Source: an uncultured Pseudomonadales bacterium (GTDB taxonomy: Bacteria > Pseudomonadota > Gammaproteobacteria > Pseudomonadales > Azotimanducaceae). From it: a stretch of DNA of 32,837 nt. Positions within the stretch are counted from its first letter, which is position 1, and every line of letters starts with the position of its first letter. The position numbers and the translations under genes were made by a program. The stretch lies in NCBI GenBank assembly GCA_947258825.1, contig CAMYJX010000044.1, positions 33,018 to 65,854 of the forward strand, in the 5' to 3' direction. The notes below the pieces were generated by a model. That model was not told the DNA's origin, searched no databases, and saw nothing but the letters and a program-made list of their open reading frames with translations. Positions 7,626-16,305 of this stretch are shown piece after piece.

Positions 7626-8050
7626 TCAGATGACTGCCGCCACCGAGCGCATGTGCACGGGCGCCAGATTGTCCATCAGAAAGAACAACACCATGCCGGA
7701 ACCGACGAATCCGGCCAGAGAGGAACCCAGAACCACGTGGCATGCGGCCAGGGTGAAGCGAACCAGCAGCGCGATCAGCAGGCCCAAGTTCCCACCCAGC
7801 GCGAATACGCCCAGGGTCGCGTAGAAGATTGCAAAAGTCAGGCCGATGCGAAAGCCCATCTTGAAGTCAGAGGCACCCAGGTGCTGCTTGATGGGCTCCA
7901 GCAGGATGCCCATGATCCGTCGATCGACGTGGCTGGACGTTTACACGGCCAGCAGCACGCCGAGGGCGTACCACCACTATCAGGGACGATCGAGCCGTTG
8001 GCGATCTGCAGGCTTCAGCGCTTTCGGCCCGACGGGTTCGGATTCGTCAT
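7626..8050 (-). pseudogene. MFS transporter remnant (spinster-like), multiply disrupted
   Basis: The ATG at 8050 overlaps the EthD gene's stop as ATGA, the expected start of a coupled gene. After eight codons the frame must shift. The continuing frame then reads through TGA and TAG just before WWYALGVLLAV, then a TAA where TAC (Tyr) is expected, then TSSHVDRRIMGILLEPIKQ, the first helix of a spinster-like MFS carrier. Shortly afterwards the sequence jumps from the second helix (FAIFYATLGVFAL) to late-helix sequence (LAPVHMRSVAAVI). Some 250 or more residues are therefore lost, and the frame ends in TGA at 7626. Lesions seen are a frameshift, three internal stops, a large internal deletion and loss of the 3' end. 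Confidence 0.8.
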
Positions 8051-8679
8051 GTTCCGGGGTCGACCTGCTCTTCTCTGGTCAGCAGCAGATCGACGCTGCC
8101 CGGGGCGACGAAGTTGGGCGCATCGCCCGCCTGCTCGACGGTCATGGAATCGGAACCCATGGAGCGCACGGTGGTATCGTGGTCCGGCCAGTAGATCTCG
8201 GTCACCCCATCGTAGGCGGGGGAGTCATCATCGTAGCTGTCGGGCAGCACATGGCACTGCACGTAGCGCTGACAATCAGGCGTGCGGCTGGCGATGGGCC
8301 CGTGATGATCGAGCCAGTAGCGCTGAAACTCTGCCAGGGGCAGATCCTCACGGCGGCGGAACAGGAACACCCCCTTTACCGCATCGGTGCTCAGCCCGCG
8401 ATCCACCAGAAAGTGCTCTCGCGTCCGCAAGCGGGCAACGGGCGAAGTCGCCGCTGCAAGCTTTCCGTCCACGGTATCCAGCGTGTCCAGATCCCGGCAA
8501 CGGACTTCCAGCACCGTATGCAGAGCCGGCGTCTGGCCGCCGGGCAGCTGCTCATCGCGGCGCACGCTGATCTGAACGCCGGCCACATCGGCGAGATCCA
8601 CCAGTTCCCGTGCCAGTTCCGGAATGGCCGGTTCCGAATTGGAAGGCTCCTCACTGTATACGGCTATGAGTCTGAACAT
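8047..8679 (-). CDS. EthD-domain protein
   Basis: A 210-residue protein starting at ATG 8679, seven bases after the TonB-receptor stop; a TTG at 8700 inside that gene is a weaker alternative. It contains a ferredoxin-like EthD domain (PF07110), marked in the second half by KGVFLFRRREDLPLAEF and YWLDHHGP. The first half may be a degenerate duplicate. EthD proteins are small dimeric barrels linked to degradation gene clusters, with poorly defined chemistry. The receptor-EthD-transporter order suggests import and processing of a specific organic compound. Its stop overlaps the start of the broken MFS gene. Confidence 0.78.
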   Translation of the reverse strand: MFRLIAVYSEEPSNSEPAIPELARELVDLADVAGVQISVRRDEQLPGGQTPALHTVLEVRCRDLDTLDTVDGKLAAATSPVARLRTREHFLVDRGLSTDAVKGVFLFRRREDLPLAEFQRYWLDHHGPIASRTPDCQRYVQCHVLPDSYDDDSPAYDGVTEIYWPDHDTTVRSMGSDSMTVEQAGDAPNFVAPGSVDLLLTREEQVDPGT

Positions 8680-8686
8680 GGGTGTT

Positions 8687-11239
8687 TCAGTCCGTCGCAA
8701 AGTCTAGGGTCAACCGCAGATAGGCGAAGCGCCCGTTAAATCCGTAAGGCGAGTAGTTCGAGTACGGCAGGATGTTGTTGTACGGCTTGTCAGGAATATC
8801 TCTCGGCGGCACGTCCGGATACTCGTCCAGCAGGTTCTGGATTCCCAGGCCCGCCGTCATGGAATCCGTCAACGCGTACTGAGCATTGAGGTCCACCAGC
8901 CAGGTCCCGTCAAGATCCAGGTCGTCCGCCGGGGTATCTCCGTAATCGGTTACCTTGCCGTAGCGCTGCACCCGCAGATCCAGGCTGTACCGCTCCCGCT
9001 GCCAGCGCGCCTGCAGGTGCAGCTTGCTGTCCGGCGCCCAATCCTCCAGCTGATTCTGCCAGGCCGAGGGAACCAGCTCGAAGCCGGTTCCCAGCGTGAC
9101 AAGCTCGGGCGGTAGAGACGCCCGGCTCGTGACGCTGCGATCGGTAAGATTCAACCCCGCACTGAATGCGATGGGACCCCAGGGGCTGCTCCAATTGTAG
9201 CCGGTGGAGAAATCCGCGCCTCGGGTACGCATGTCGAGGCCGTTGTAGAGATACTGCACCGGCCCGATGCCCGTAATGCCGGCATCCGCAAGTATGCCCT
9301 CCACGGCCGGACCCGAGAGCGCCTCGGTCATGACGATCTGATCGTCCACCTCGATCTGATAAAGATCAAGCTCGAAGTAGAGGGCCTCTGTCGCCTGGAA
9401 ACGAACCCCCGCCTGCAGGTTCAGGGCGGTTTCGCTGTCCAGGGTGTCAGCGCCGAGGGTCAGTGCCACGGGATTGTCCGCAGGATAGACGCCGCTTTCC
9501 TGGACGGCGCCGGAGTCGAGATAGTCGCGTTCAGTCGCCCAGAAGTAGGCCTGGGCTGGGGACGGCGAGTGAATGTTCTGGGAGACGCTGCCACGCAGGG
9601 TCCAGCGTTCGCTGAGGTTCCAGCGCGTTGCCAGCTTAGCGGTCACGTCGGTATTCTCGTCGTTGTCGTCCACCCGCAGGGCAAGCTGCACCGCAAGGTC
9701 GTCGGTCAGGTCCGCATCCAGCTCCACGTAAGCGGCGACGGTATCGATGCTGTCGTCGAAGTCGTCCTGGGGTCTGACGCCATAGAACCCCTGGGAGCCG
9801 CTGGGTCTGAAACCACCATCGTCAGTGAGATACCTGCCGAGAAAGTTGGATGCCTGGTCACCGCGTTCGTTCTCATACTCGGCGGACCGGTACTCAAGCC
9901 CGGTGGCCAGAGCCAAGGGGCGATCAATGAATCCCACGTCTACATAACGGAACAGATCCAGATTGAACATCTGGTGCCGACCTTCATAGTTGGCGACCGT
10001 GAACCTGGTCGGGCTGGACGGCCCGATGGAGGCGTTTATGCTGCTACCCAGTTCCCAGTCGATCTCGTTTTCACCCTGATCCATGCTGAAATCCCAGTCC
10101 CAACCCCAGTGAGTGCCGCGGAAACCAAGTGAGAAATACCGGTCTTCGACATCGGACTGCAGCTCGGGAAGATAGCCGTCGGGATAAACCTCGGTGATGG
10201 TTGCATCATCCACGGGCAGCCGATACAGATCGCGGCTGTCCGCATTGCGGGACGTGTAGCCGATGTAACCGTAAAACTCCACGCGCTCGCTGACGGGCAG
10301 GCCGAAGTTGACCAGCATTTTGTAGTCCGTCTGTTCGGGGTTGCCGTAGGCATGAGTACGGCGGTCGACAAACTGCTCCCGCGGATCAAAGTCACCGTTC
10401 GGCAGCGGCGGGTAGAACGCTCGCGGGTCATAGCCTGATCGGTTGGTCGTATCCTGATCGAAATAGTCGAAGCCGAGATTCAGAAAGCCGTCCTCGAAGA
10501 GGGTAAAAGCGCCGTGCACGGAGAACGTAACGATGTCACCGTCACCATCATCGACGGCAATCTCGGCTCGCTCGAAGAGACCGAACTCGCTGTCGGAAAT
10601 GCGCTCGAAGTCCGACAGCTTCGGCACCCCTTTGAGGGTCGTGCGGTACTGCCCGAAAGTACCGGTGAGCGAGCCGCCCTCCTTGGCATCTTTCAGCACG
10701 ATGTTGATTACCCCGGCGATGGCATCCGTTCCGTAAATCGCGGATGCGCCGTCACGCAGGATCTCGATGCGCTTCACCGCGGCGATGGGAATCACGCTGA
10801 GGTCCACACCCAGAGAGTCACGACCGAGCGTATCGGCGCGATGGAACTGGGCGCTGGGATTGCGCCGTTTGCCATTGAGCAACACCAGCATCTGATCCGG
10901 CGCCATGCCCCGCAGCGAGGACGGACGCGCGTGCTCGGTACCGTTGACGATGCTGGGCATGGGAAAGGTGTAGCTGGGCGCCAGCTTGGCGATAATCTGC
11001 GGCAGATCCGTGTACCCCAGAGTGAGGAACTCTTGGGCATGGATCACGTCTACAGGCGCGATGCTGTCCTTCACCGTGCGGTCCGGGCGGCGCGTCCCGA
11101 CACTCACCTTCTGGTCCCGAGAGTGCACCGCGCCGTCCTCAGCCTGAACGAGCCCGGAGAAAACGAATCCGGGCAGCAGCCCAAGGATCAGAGCCCAGCA
11201 GATAGGGGCCCTGCAGTTCAAGGAGAATTTTGTCGGCAC
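8687..11239 (-). CDS. TonB-dependent outer-membrane receptor
   Basis: A receptor of 850 residues. I prefer the GTG at 11239 because GAGAGG lies just upstream; an ATG at 11257 has no such site. A signal peptide (hydrophobic WALILGLLPGFVFSGLVQA) precedes a possible TonB box around DQKVSVGTR. The plug domain follows, with RGMAPDQMLVLLNGKRRNP and GASAIYGTDAIAGVINIV, then a long 22-strand-type barrel ending FAYLRLTLDFATD. Receptors of this subgroup are often annotated as siderophore receptors but many take up organic polymers or small organics. The downstream EthD and transporter genes favour an organic substrate over iron. The barrel appears full length. Confidence 0.93.
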   Translation of the reverse strand: MPTKFSLNCRAPICWALILGLLPGFVFSGLVQAEDGAVHSRDQKVSVGTRRPDRTVKDSIAPVDVIHAQEFLTLGYTDLPQIIAKLAPSYTFPMPSIVNGTEHARPSSLRGMAPDQMLVLLNGKRRNPSAQFHRADTLGRDSLGVDLSVIPIAAVKRIEILRDGASAIYGTDAIAGVINIVLKDAKEGGSLTGTFGQYRTTLKGVPKLSDFERISDSEFGLFERAEIAVDDGDGDIVTFSVHGAFTLFEDGFLNLGFDYFDQDTTNRSGYDPRAFYPPLPNGDFDPREQFVDRRTHAYGNPEQTDYKMLVNFGLPVSERVEFYGYIGYTSRNADSRDLYRLPVDDATITEVYPDGYLPELQSDVEDRYFSLGFRGTHWGWDWDFSMDQGENEIDWELGSSINASIGPSSPTRFTVANYEGRHQMFNLDLFRYVDVGFIDRPLALATGLEYRSAEYENERGDQASNFLGRYLTDDGGFRPSGSQGFYGVRPQDDFDDSIDTVAAYVELDADLTDDLAVQLALRVDDNDENTDVTAKLATRWNLSERWTLRGSVSQNIHSPSPAQAYFWATERDYLDSGAVQESGVYPADNPVALTLGADTLDSETALNLQAGVRFQATEALYFELDLYQIEVDDQIVMTEALSGPAVEGILADAGITGIGPVQYLYNGLDMRTRGADFSTGYNWSSPWGPIAFSAGLNLTDRSVTSRASLPPELVTLGTGFELVPSAWQNQLEDWAPDSKLHLQARWQRERYSLDLRVQRYGKVTDYGDTPADDLDLDGTWLVDLNAQYALTDSMTAGLGIQNLLDEYPDVPPRDIPDKPYNNILPYSNYSPYGFNGRFAYLRLTLDFATD

Positions 11240-11257
11240 GTCGTCCCTCTCGCGCAT

Positions 11258-11312
11258 AAAAGCCGCGCATTATGGTATTAATTGGCAACGAGATACAGCG
11301 GCAGACTGACTT
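11258..11312. promoter_or_regulatory. Short divergent promoter region
   Basis: Only about 55-75 bases separate the divergent TonB-receptor and histidine-phosphatase starts. The segment is clearly AT-rich for this genome, with TATTAA (11276-11281) on the plus strand and CATAAT (complement of 11268-11273) on the minus strand as possible -10 elements. Neither has a good -35 hexamer. Confidence 0.35.
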
Positions 11313-11999
11313 ATGCGCGAATACCGACAGACACGTTTTCAACGCCCGGAGGGCGCAACGGAAGTCCTCCTCGTCCGGCACGGCGAATCCCGTGCCGCAA
11401 CCGCAGACAATCCTTTTCCGCTGGTGGACGGCCACGGCGATCCGGAGCTGCACCCCAACGGTCGTGAGCAGGCCATCAGGGTGGGCGAGCGTCTGAAGTC
11501 CCAGCCGATCTCTGCCATCTATGTGTCCAATCTTCGACGCACCGCGGAAACCGCCGCCCCGCTCTGCGGGCACCTGGGGCTGGAGCCGTTTGTCGACCCG
11601 GATCTGCGCGAAGTCTACCTGGGTGAATGGGAGGGCGGGCTGATGCGGGTAAAGGCCCACGAAAACGACCCTGTTTATCTCCGGGTTCAGGAAGAGCAAC
11701 GCTGGGATCTGATCCCCGGTGGAGAGCCTCACGAAGCGTTGAACCGGCGACTGATCCGCAGTCTGACGGGCATAGCGGAACGTCACCCGGACGAACTGGT
11801 CGCCGCGTTCGTCCACGGCGGGGTCATCGGCCACATACTCGCCCACGCCACCGGGGCCCGGCCATTCGCCTTCAATGGCGCGGACAACGGGTCCATCAGC
11901 CACATCGTGCTGCTGGAGGGGCGGATCATGCTGCGACGGTTCAACGACTCCACGCACCTGAGCGAAGCCCTGTCCGTCGCGCAAAGTCAGATGACATGA
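11313..11999 (+). CDS. Histidine phosphatase (phosphoglycerate mutase-like) family protein
   Basis: A 228-residue histidine-phosphatase fold. The phosphate-accepting motif is LLVRHGES (His23), the second Arg lies in SNLRRTAETA, the acid is in REVYLGEWEG, and the second catalytic His is in FVHGGVIGH. All core residues are present. Proteins of this kind dephosphorylate sugar phosphates, nucleotides or small metabolites, and the sequence does not show which. It is followed after 84 bases by the D-aminoacylase-type gene in the same direction. No strong ribosome-binding site precedes its ATG. Confidence 0.88.
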   Translation: MREYRQTRFQRPEGATEVLLVRHGESRAATADNPFPLVDGHGDPELHPNGREQAIRVGERLKSQPISAIYVSNLRRTAETAAPLCGHLGLEPFVDPDLREVYLGEWEGGLMRVKAHENDPVYLRVQEEQRWDLIPGGEPHEALNRRLIRSLTGIAERHPDELVAAFVHGGVIGHILAHATGARPFAFNGADNGSISHIVLLEGRIMLRRFNDSTHLSEALSVAQSQMT

Positions 12000-12043
12000 C
12001 CAGCAATTCCGGTAAGCTTCACTACCTGCCTGCAAACGTCAGC

Positions 12044-12065
12044 AGCACATCAGAAGCACATTAGA
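12044..12065. repeat. 11-bp imperfect tandem duplication
   Basis: AGCACATCAGA is followed at once by AGCACATTAGA, with one mismatch, in the spacer before the D-aminoacylase-type gene. It resembles in scale the other tandem duplications in the window. Confidence 0.7.
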
Positions 12066-12083
12066 AATCGAGGGAGAAGCAAC

Positions 12084-13751
12084 ATGAGTCAGGCCGATCT
12101 GGTTATCCGCAACGCGCGCATTATCGATGGCACGGGCGGCGCTGAAATTCGCGGCGATGTCGCCGTCAAGGATGGGAGCATCGTATCGGTCGGTGAGTTC
12201 AATGGCGAAGCCAGGGAAACTCTGGATGCTGACGGCAGGATCCTCACGCCGGGATTCATCGACATTCATACCCATTTCGACCCGCAGCTTTGCTGGGACG
12301 GTCTGGCAACGCCTTCCCTGGAACACGGCGTGACCACGGTGGTCATCGGCAACTGCTCGCTAAGCCTGGCGCCGGTCCGAGGAGAAGGCGCAGCGAAGAT
12401 CGTCAGCATGTTCGGCGTAATCGAAGACATCAAGAAGCCAACCTTTGATGAAGCCGTGCCTTTCAGCTGGGAAAGCTTCAGCGAGTATCTGGATTTCATT
12501 CGCCCCCGGCTCGGCATCAACGTGGCGGCGCTGATCGGCCACTCGGCGCTGCGCTTCTACGTAATGGGCGCCGAAAGCCAGGAGCGGGTGGCCACAGACG
12601 ACGAGATTCAGGAGATGTGCCGCCTGGTCGAAGAAGCCATGGCAGCGGGCGCCGCAGGTATCTCCTCCTCGTACGTGGACATCGACGAGAACATGAATCC
12701 CGTACCCAGCCGGCTGGCCGATCTGAAAGAAAAGATCGCGCTGGCCAAAGCCATGGCCAAGAGCGGCCGGGGCGTCTGGCAGGTGGTGCCCTACTTCCCC
12801 GATATCAACGAGGAGCTGGCCAACATCCGCGAGCTGGGAGAGATCAGCCTGGCGGCCGGCGTCCCCTGCTCTCTGCAACCGGTGCTGTCATCGCCCACCT
12901 CGCCGAAGGCGGCAGAGATCATGGAAGCGCTGGAAACGGAACAGGCGCGAGGCGCCCGCGTCTACGGGCAGGTGATGCCGCGCTGCTTCGACATGAACAT
13001 GCGCCTGGCGGAAACCAGCATGCTGCTGTACGCGCTGCCCAGCTGGAAAGCCATCATGGACCAGCCGAGGCCCGAGCGGCGCGCGCGTTTCGCCGATCCG
13101 GAAATGCGGCAGAAGCTGGTGGCCGAGATGAAGAACGCCGAGGGCATGAGCGGCGCCCTGCCCTTCCTGGTCGTCGGCGAGGTCACCGCAGAGGAAAACC
13201 AGCCCTATAAAGGCCGAAGCCTGGCAGAGATTGCTCAGACCGAGGGCCGGGAGCTGGGCGAGATCATCCTGGACATCTCAGTGCGCGACGATCTCAACGC
13301 CGAGTTCAAGCTGATGAACGTGCTCAATGCCGACAAAGCCTCCGTGGCCGAGCTTATCGACCATCCCCTGCTGCATTTCGGCGCCTCAGACGCCGGCGCC
13401 CACATCACCCAGTTCTGCGGCACCGGGGATACCACCCACATGCTGGAGCACTACGTACGCGACACCAAGAGAATGCCGCTGGAAAGAGCCGTGCACCGCA
13501 TGACCGGCGAGGTTGCCCGGGACTGGGGCATTTCCGACCGGGGGACCATCGAGCCCGGCAAAGCCGCAGACCTGGTGCTGCTCGACATGGACGCCCTGCA
13601 TTGCGGCGCCGAGGAGTTCGTAGACGACTTCCCCGGCGAGGCCAGCCGCTACGTGCGCCGGTCCACCGGCTATGAGGCTGTCATCGTCAACGGTGACATC
13701 GTCTGGAGAGACGGCGGCTACACCGAGGCGCGTTCCGGGCAGGTCGTCTGA
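12084..13751 (+). CDS. N-acyl-D-amino-acid deacylase-type amidohydrolase
   Basis: A 555-residue amidohydrolase-superfamily enzyme of the D-aminoacylase/dihydroorotase-like group. It has an N-terminal beta-sandwich part (ADLVIRNARIIDGTG), the metal motif GFIDIHTHFDPQ (His62, His64), an EHGVTTVVIGNCS loop, a late Asp in FGASDAGAHI and the closing PGKAADLVLLDMD. Relatives remove N-acyl groups from D-amino acids or related amides; the acyl group and amino acid here are unknown. Length is normal. GGGAGAAG lies just before the ATG. The gene converges with the thiolase gene across 18 bases. Confidence 0.87.
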   Translation: MSQADLVIRNARIIDGTGGAEIRGDVAVKDGSIVSVGEFNGEARETLDADGRILTPGFIDIHTHFDPQLCWDGLATPSLEHGVTTVVIGNCSLSLAPVRGEGAAKIVSMFGVIEDIKKPTFDEAVPFSWESFSEYLDFIRPRLGINVAALIGHSALRFYVMGAESQERVATDDEIQEMCRLVEEAMAAGAAGISSSYVDIDENMNPVPSRLADLKEKIALAKAMAKSGRGVWQVVPYFPDINEELANIRELGEISLAAGVPCSLQPVLSSPTSPKAAEIMEALETEQARGARVYGQVMPRCFDMNMRLAETSMLLYALPSWKAIMDQPRPERRARFADPEMRQKLVAEMKNAEGMSGALPFLVVGEVTAEENQPYKGRSLAEIAQTEGRELGEIILDISVRDDLNAEFKLMNVLNADKASVAELIDHPLLHFGASDAGAHITQFCGTGDTTHMLEHYVRDTKRMPLERAVHRMTGEVARDWGISDRGTIEPGKAADLVLLDMDALHCGAEEFVDDFPGEASRYVRRSTGYEAVIVNGDIVWRDGGYTEARSGQVV

Positions 13752-13769
13752 TCTGCCCCGCGCCGGCGT

Positions 13770-14999
13770 TCAGACCCGCTCGATGATAACGGCCGGGGCC
13801 ATGCCGCCGGCAGCACACATGGTTACCAGACCCGTGGTCAGATCACGGCGCTCCAGCTCGTCCAGCACAGTGCCGATCAGAACGGATCCGGTGGCAGCGA
13901 TGGGATGCCCCAGGGCGATGGCCCCGCCATTGACGTTGCAGATCTCCGGGTCCAGCCCCAGATCCCGCATGAACTTGTAGGCCACCACGGCGAACGCTTC
14001 GTTGATCTCGAACAGATCGATGTCTTTCAGATCCATGCCCGCCTTGTCGAGCACCTTGCGCGCCGCCGGCACGGGTTCGTTGAGCATCAGCTCCGGGCTT
14101 CCCGCCACGTTGGCCATGGCGCGAATCCGCGCGCGAGGCTTCCAACCCTGAGACCGGGCGTACTCCGGCGAGGCCAGTAGCAGCCCCGCGGACCCGTCAA
14201 CGACACCGCTCGAGTTGCCGGCGTGATGAATGTGATTGATCTGAATGTCCGGATAGCTGCGACGCACCAGCTGATCAAAGGTCTCACCGGACTCGTCAAT
14301 GGGCTGGGGCATGAAGTTCTCAAAAACAGCCGGCAGCTGAGCCAGACCTTCCAGGGTGGTCTGCGGTCGAGGAAACTCCTCGTGATCCAGCGCCAGGGTG
14401 CCGTCTTCGTTGTAGACCGGTACCAGGCTGTTGGCGAAATAGCCCGACTCGATGGCATGCGCGGCGCGCCGCTGGCTTTCCAATGCCAGGGCGTCCACGT
14501 TTTCCCGGCTGATACCCTCCAGCGTGGCGATCACGTCGGCGCAGACGCCCTGATGCGGCTGCGGGTGCTGATCCCGCAGATGCAGGTTACCTGCATCCAG
14601 CATGTTGGGCGGCAAGGTCGCCGTATAGGACATCATCTCGACGCCGCCGGCTATTACCAGGTCTTCCATGCCGGACATGATGCTGGCCGCAGCCAGATTC
14701 ACGGCGGTGATCCCGGAACCGCAGAATCGATCCAGAGTCACGGCGCTGGCCCGGGTATCCCAGCCGGCATCGAGCAGCGACATGCGACCGATGCAGGCGC
14801 CCTGCTTGCCCTGCTGGGAGCTGCAGCCCCAGATGACGTCATCCACCTCGGCGGTGTTGATGCCGTTGCGCTCTTCCAGCGCCTTTAGAACTGTGGCCGC
14901 CAGACGCTGGGGATGCAGGTGTGCCAGCGCGCCCCGTCCCTGCTTGCCAATGCCACGCGGGGTGCGGGCCGTGTCGATAATCCAGGCTTCGATGGTCAA
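13770..14999 (-). CDS. Acetyl-CoA acetyltransferase (thiolase) family protein
   Basis: A 409-residue canonical thiolase. The nucleophilic Cys93 sits in DRFCGSG, the catalytic His in GGAIALGHPIAATG, and the second Cys in VTMCAAGGMAP. It probably performs the last step of beta-oxidation or acetoacetyl-CoA formation. The start is a TTG preceded by AAGGAGA at good spacing; the nearby ATG is in another frame and stops after two codons. It follows the KAS III gene by 29 bases on the same strand, so the two are probably co-transcribed. Confidence 0.9.
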   Translation of the reverse strand: MTIEAWIIDTARTPRGIGKQGRGALAHLHPQRLAATVLKALEERNGINTAEVDDVIWGCSSQQGKQGACIGRMSLLDAGWDTRASAVTLDRFCGSGITAVNLAAASIMSGMEDLVIAGGVEMMSYTATLPPNMLDAGNLHLRDQHPQPHQGVCADVIATLEGISRENVDALALESQRRAAHAIESGYFANSLVPVYNEDGTLALDHEEFPRPQTTLEGLAQLPAVFENFMPQPIDESGETFDQLVRRSYPDIQINHIHHAGNSSGVVDGSAGLLLASPEYARSQGWKPRARIRAMANVAGSPELMLNEPVPAARKVLDKAGMDLKDIDLFEINEAFAVVAYKFMRDLGLDPEICNVNGGAIALGHPIAATGSVLIGTVLDELERRDLTTGLVTMCAAGGMAPAVIIERV

Positions 15000-15028
15000 T
15001 GCATGTCTCCTTCAGTGATTCCGTCGGC

Positions 15029-16021
15029 TCATACCGGCGAGGCAAGGCGGGTGAGCATGGCGACGCCACAGGAATAGCCCCCGCCGAATGCGGTTGCGGC
15101 GATTCGATCACCCGCTTTGATGTCGCCGAGCACCCGATCTATGGAGATGGGGATGCTGGCGCAGCCGGTGTTGCCCAGCTCGTTTACGGTCACCACGCAA
15201 CGGTCTTCCGGAAGGTTCAGGGTCTGGGCCACCCGGCGCAGAATTCGCAGGTTGGCCTGGTGCGGCACCAGCCAGTCGATATCCTCAACCTGCAGACCGA
15301 GCTGCTCCAGGCCGTGATTGACCTCTTCCACCAGATAAACGCAGGCCTGCGCAAAGACGTCACGCCCTTCCGCCATCACCAGCCCGCTGGCCCCTTCGGC
15401 AGGGCGCAGCGCGATAGCTTCGGGGCCTTTGCCGGCACAGGCAACGCCCCGCGAGCGGACATAGTCCAGGGAGAACTGCGCGCCCTGGGGATCGGAGGAA
15501 ACAACCACCGCGGCTGCCCCGTCTCCCCACAGATGCCCGGACATCCGATCTGCGTCGTCGCTGTAAAAGCTGTTGTGCTCGGACACGACGATGAGCGCCC
15601 GCTGTGCCTCGCCTGCGCCCAGCATGAGCTTTGCCAGCTCCAGGGAGCTGATGAACGACGAGCAGGCGGTGGACAGAAAGTAAACCCGGGCATCCTCAAT
15701 GCCGAAAGTTCTCTGCACCACGGCGGGCATGGTGGACAGGGTGTCGTCCGGCGTGTAACTGGCGCCGATGATCAGATCGACGCCCTGCAGCGCGTCGTCA
15801 CCGCCGCGCGCGATCAGGTCGCGAACGGCCGTCAGCCCCATGGAGGTGGTCGTCTCTTCTTCAGACGCTCGGGATCGCGAGTGAATGCCCGTGGTGCTCC
15901 GCAAAGATGATGCTCGGCAGACACTGGATAGCCCGAGCTGTACGATGCTGAAGCTGTGAAAATTCAGTCCTTTTCGGGCTCTTTCGCGGCCCTCTTCTTC
16001 TGGCGCCTGCCTGCCGACCAT
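15029..16021 (-). CDS. 3-oxoacyl-ACP synthase III (FabH)-like protein with irregular N-terminus
   Basis: The C-terminal three quarters are a normal KAS III: STTGIHSR, the nucleophile in STACSS (Cys120 from the ATG at 16021), GDGAAAVV, PHQANLRI with the catalytic His, and NELGNTG with the catalytic Asn. The 76-residue distance from TGI to Cys is usual. The N-terminus is not. A typical first strand (HSFSIVQLG) is followed after only nine residues by LRSTTGI, where about 25 are expected, so a stretch of 13-20 residues seems missing. Neither ATG 16021 nor any other start has a ribosome-binding site, and the open frame runs back to 16234. The substrate is likely an acyl-CoA or acyl-ACP. Confidence 0.75.
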   Translation of the reverse strand: MVGRQAPEEEGRERARKGLNFHSFSIVQLGLSSVCRASSLRSTTGIHSRSRASEEETTTSMGLTAVRDLIARGGDDALQGVDLIIGASYTPDDTLSTMPAVVQRTFGIEDARVYFLSTACSSFISSLELAKLMLGAGEAQRALIVVSEHNSFYSDDADRMSGHLWGDGAAAVVVSSDPQGAQFSLDYVRSRGVACAGKGPEAIALRPAEGASGLVMAEGRDVFAQACVYLVEEVNHGLEQLGLQVEDIDWLVPHQANLRILRRVAQTLNLPEDRCVVTVNELGNTGCASIPISIDRVLGDIKAGDRIAATAFGGGYSCGVAMLTRLASPV

Positions 16022-16031
16022 GTCGCTGGCA

Positions 16032-16045
16032 GCATCCATGGATGC
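16032..16045. promoter_or_regulatory. Perfect 14-bp palindrome upstream of KAS III
   Basis: GCATCCATGGATGC reads the same on both strands and lies just upstream of the likely KAS III coding start, in a stretch (about 16022-16305) with no convincing gene. It could be an operator for a dimeric regulator. This is inference only. Confidence 0.35.
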
Positions 16046-16200
16046 AACCCGCTCGGCAGGCTCACTGGCCCTGTTGCAGCAATGCGGCATCCTGCCTGAA
16101 GCACCGGAAAATGTGAAATCATACCCCCGGTGTCGCCGCCAGTCTCTCCCAGCTCCGTTTCTCCGTGCAGAGCACCGCAATCGCCAGAGACAGCATCCTT

Positions 16201-16228
16201 GCAGCCTGAATTCGGCAGCCTGAATTCG
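16201..16228. repeat. 14-bp perfect tandem duplication
   Basis: GCAGCCTGAATTCG occurs twice in direct succession, in the intergenic region between the KAS III gene and the envelope cluster. The rest of 16022-16305 holds the palindrome and the ribosome-binding site of the next gene; no other gene is seen there. Confidence 0.95.
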
Positions 16229-16305
16229 ACCCATTCAGTTTCCATTAAGCTGACCGCTCCTACCATGACCGTGCGAATCAACAGAAACGGGCATCGGGAG
16301 GACCC

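Noticed and set aside
7566-8739. Long plus-strand frames opposite the EthD gene and MFS remnant
   Set aside because: The minus strand carries recognisable EthD and MFS sequence in a coupled order. The plus frames show no family features.
10514-11281. 255-residue plus-strand open frame antisense to the TonB receptor
   Set aside because: It is a shadow of a strongly conserved receptor plug, with no ribosome-binding site and no recognisable domain.
11139-12035. 298-residue minus-strand frame opposite the histidine phosphatase
   Set aside because: Antisense to a gene with all catalytic motifs; no domain of its own.
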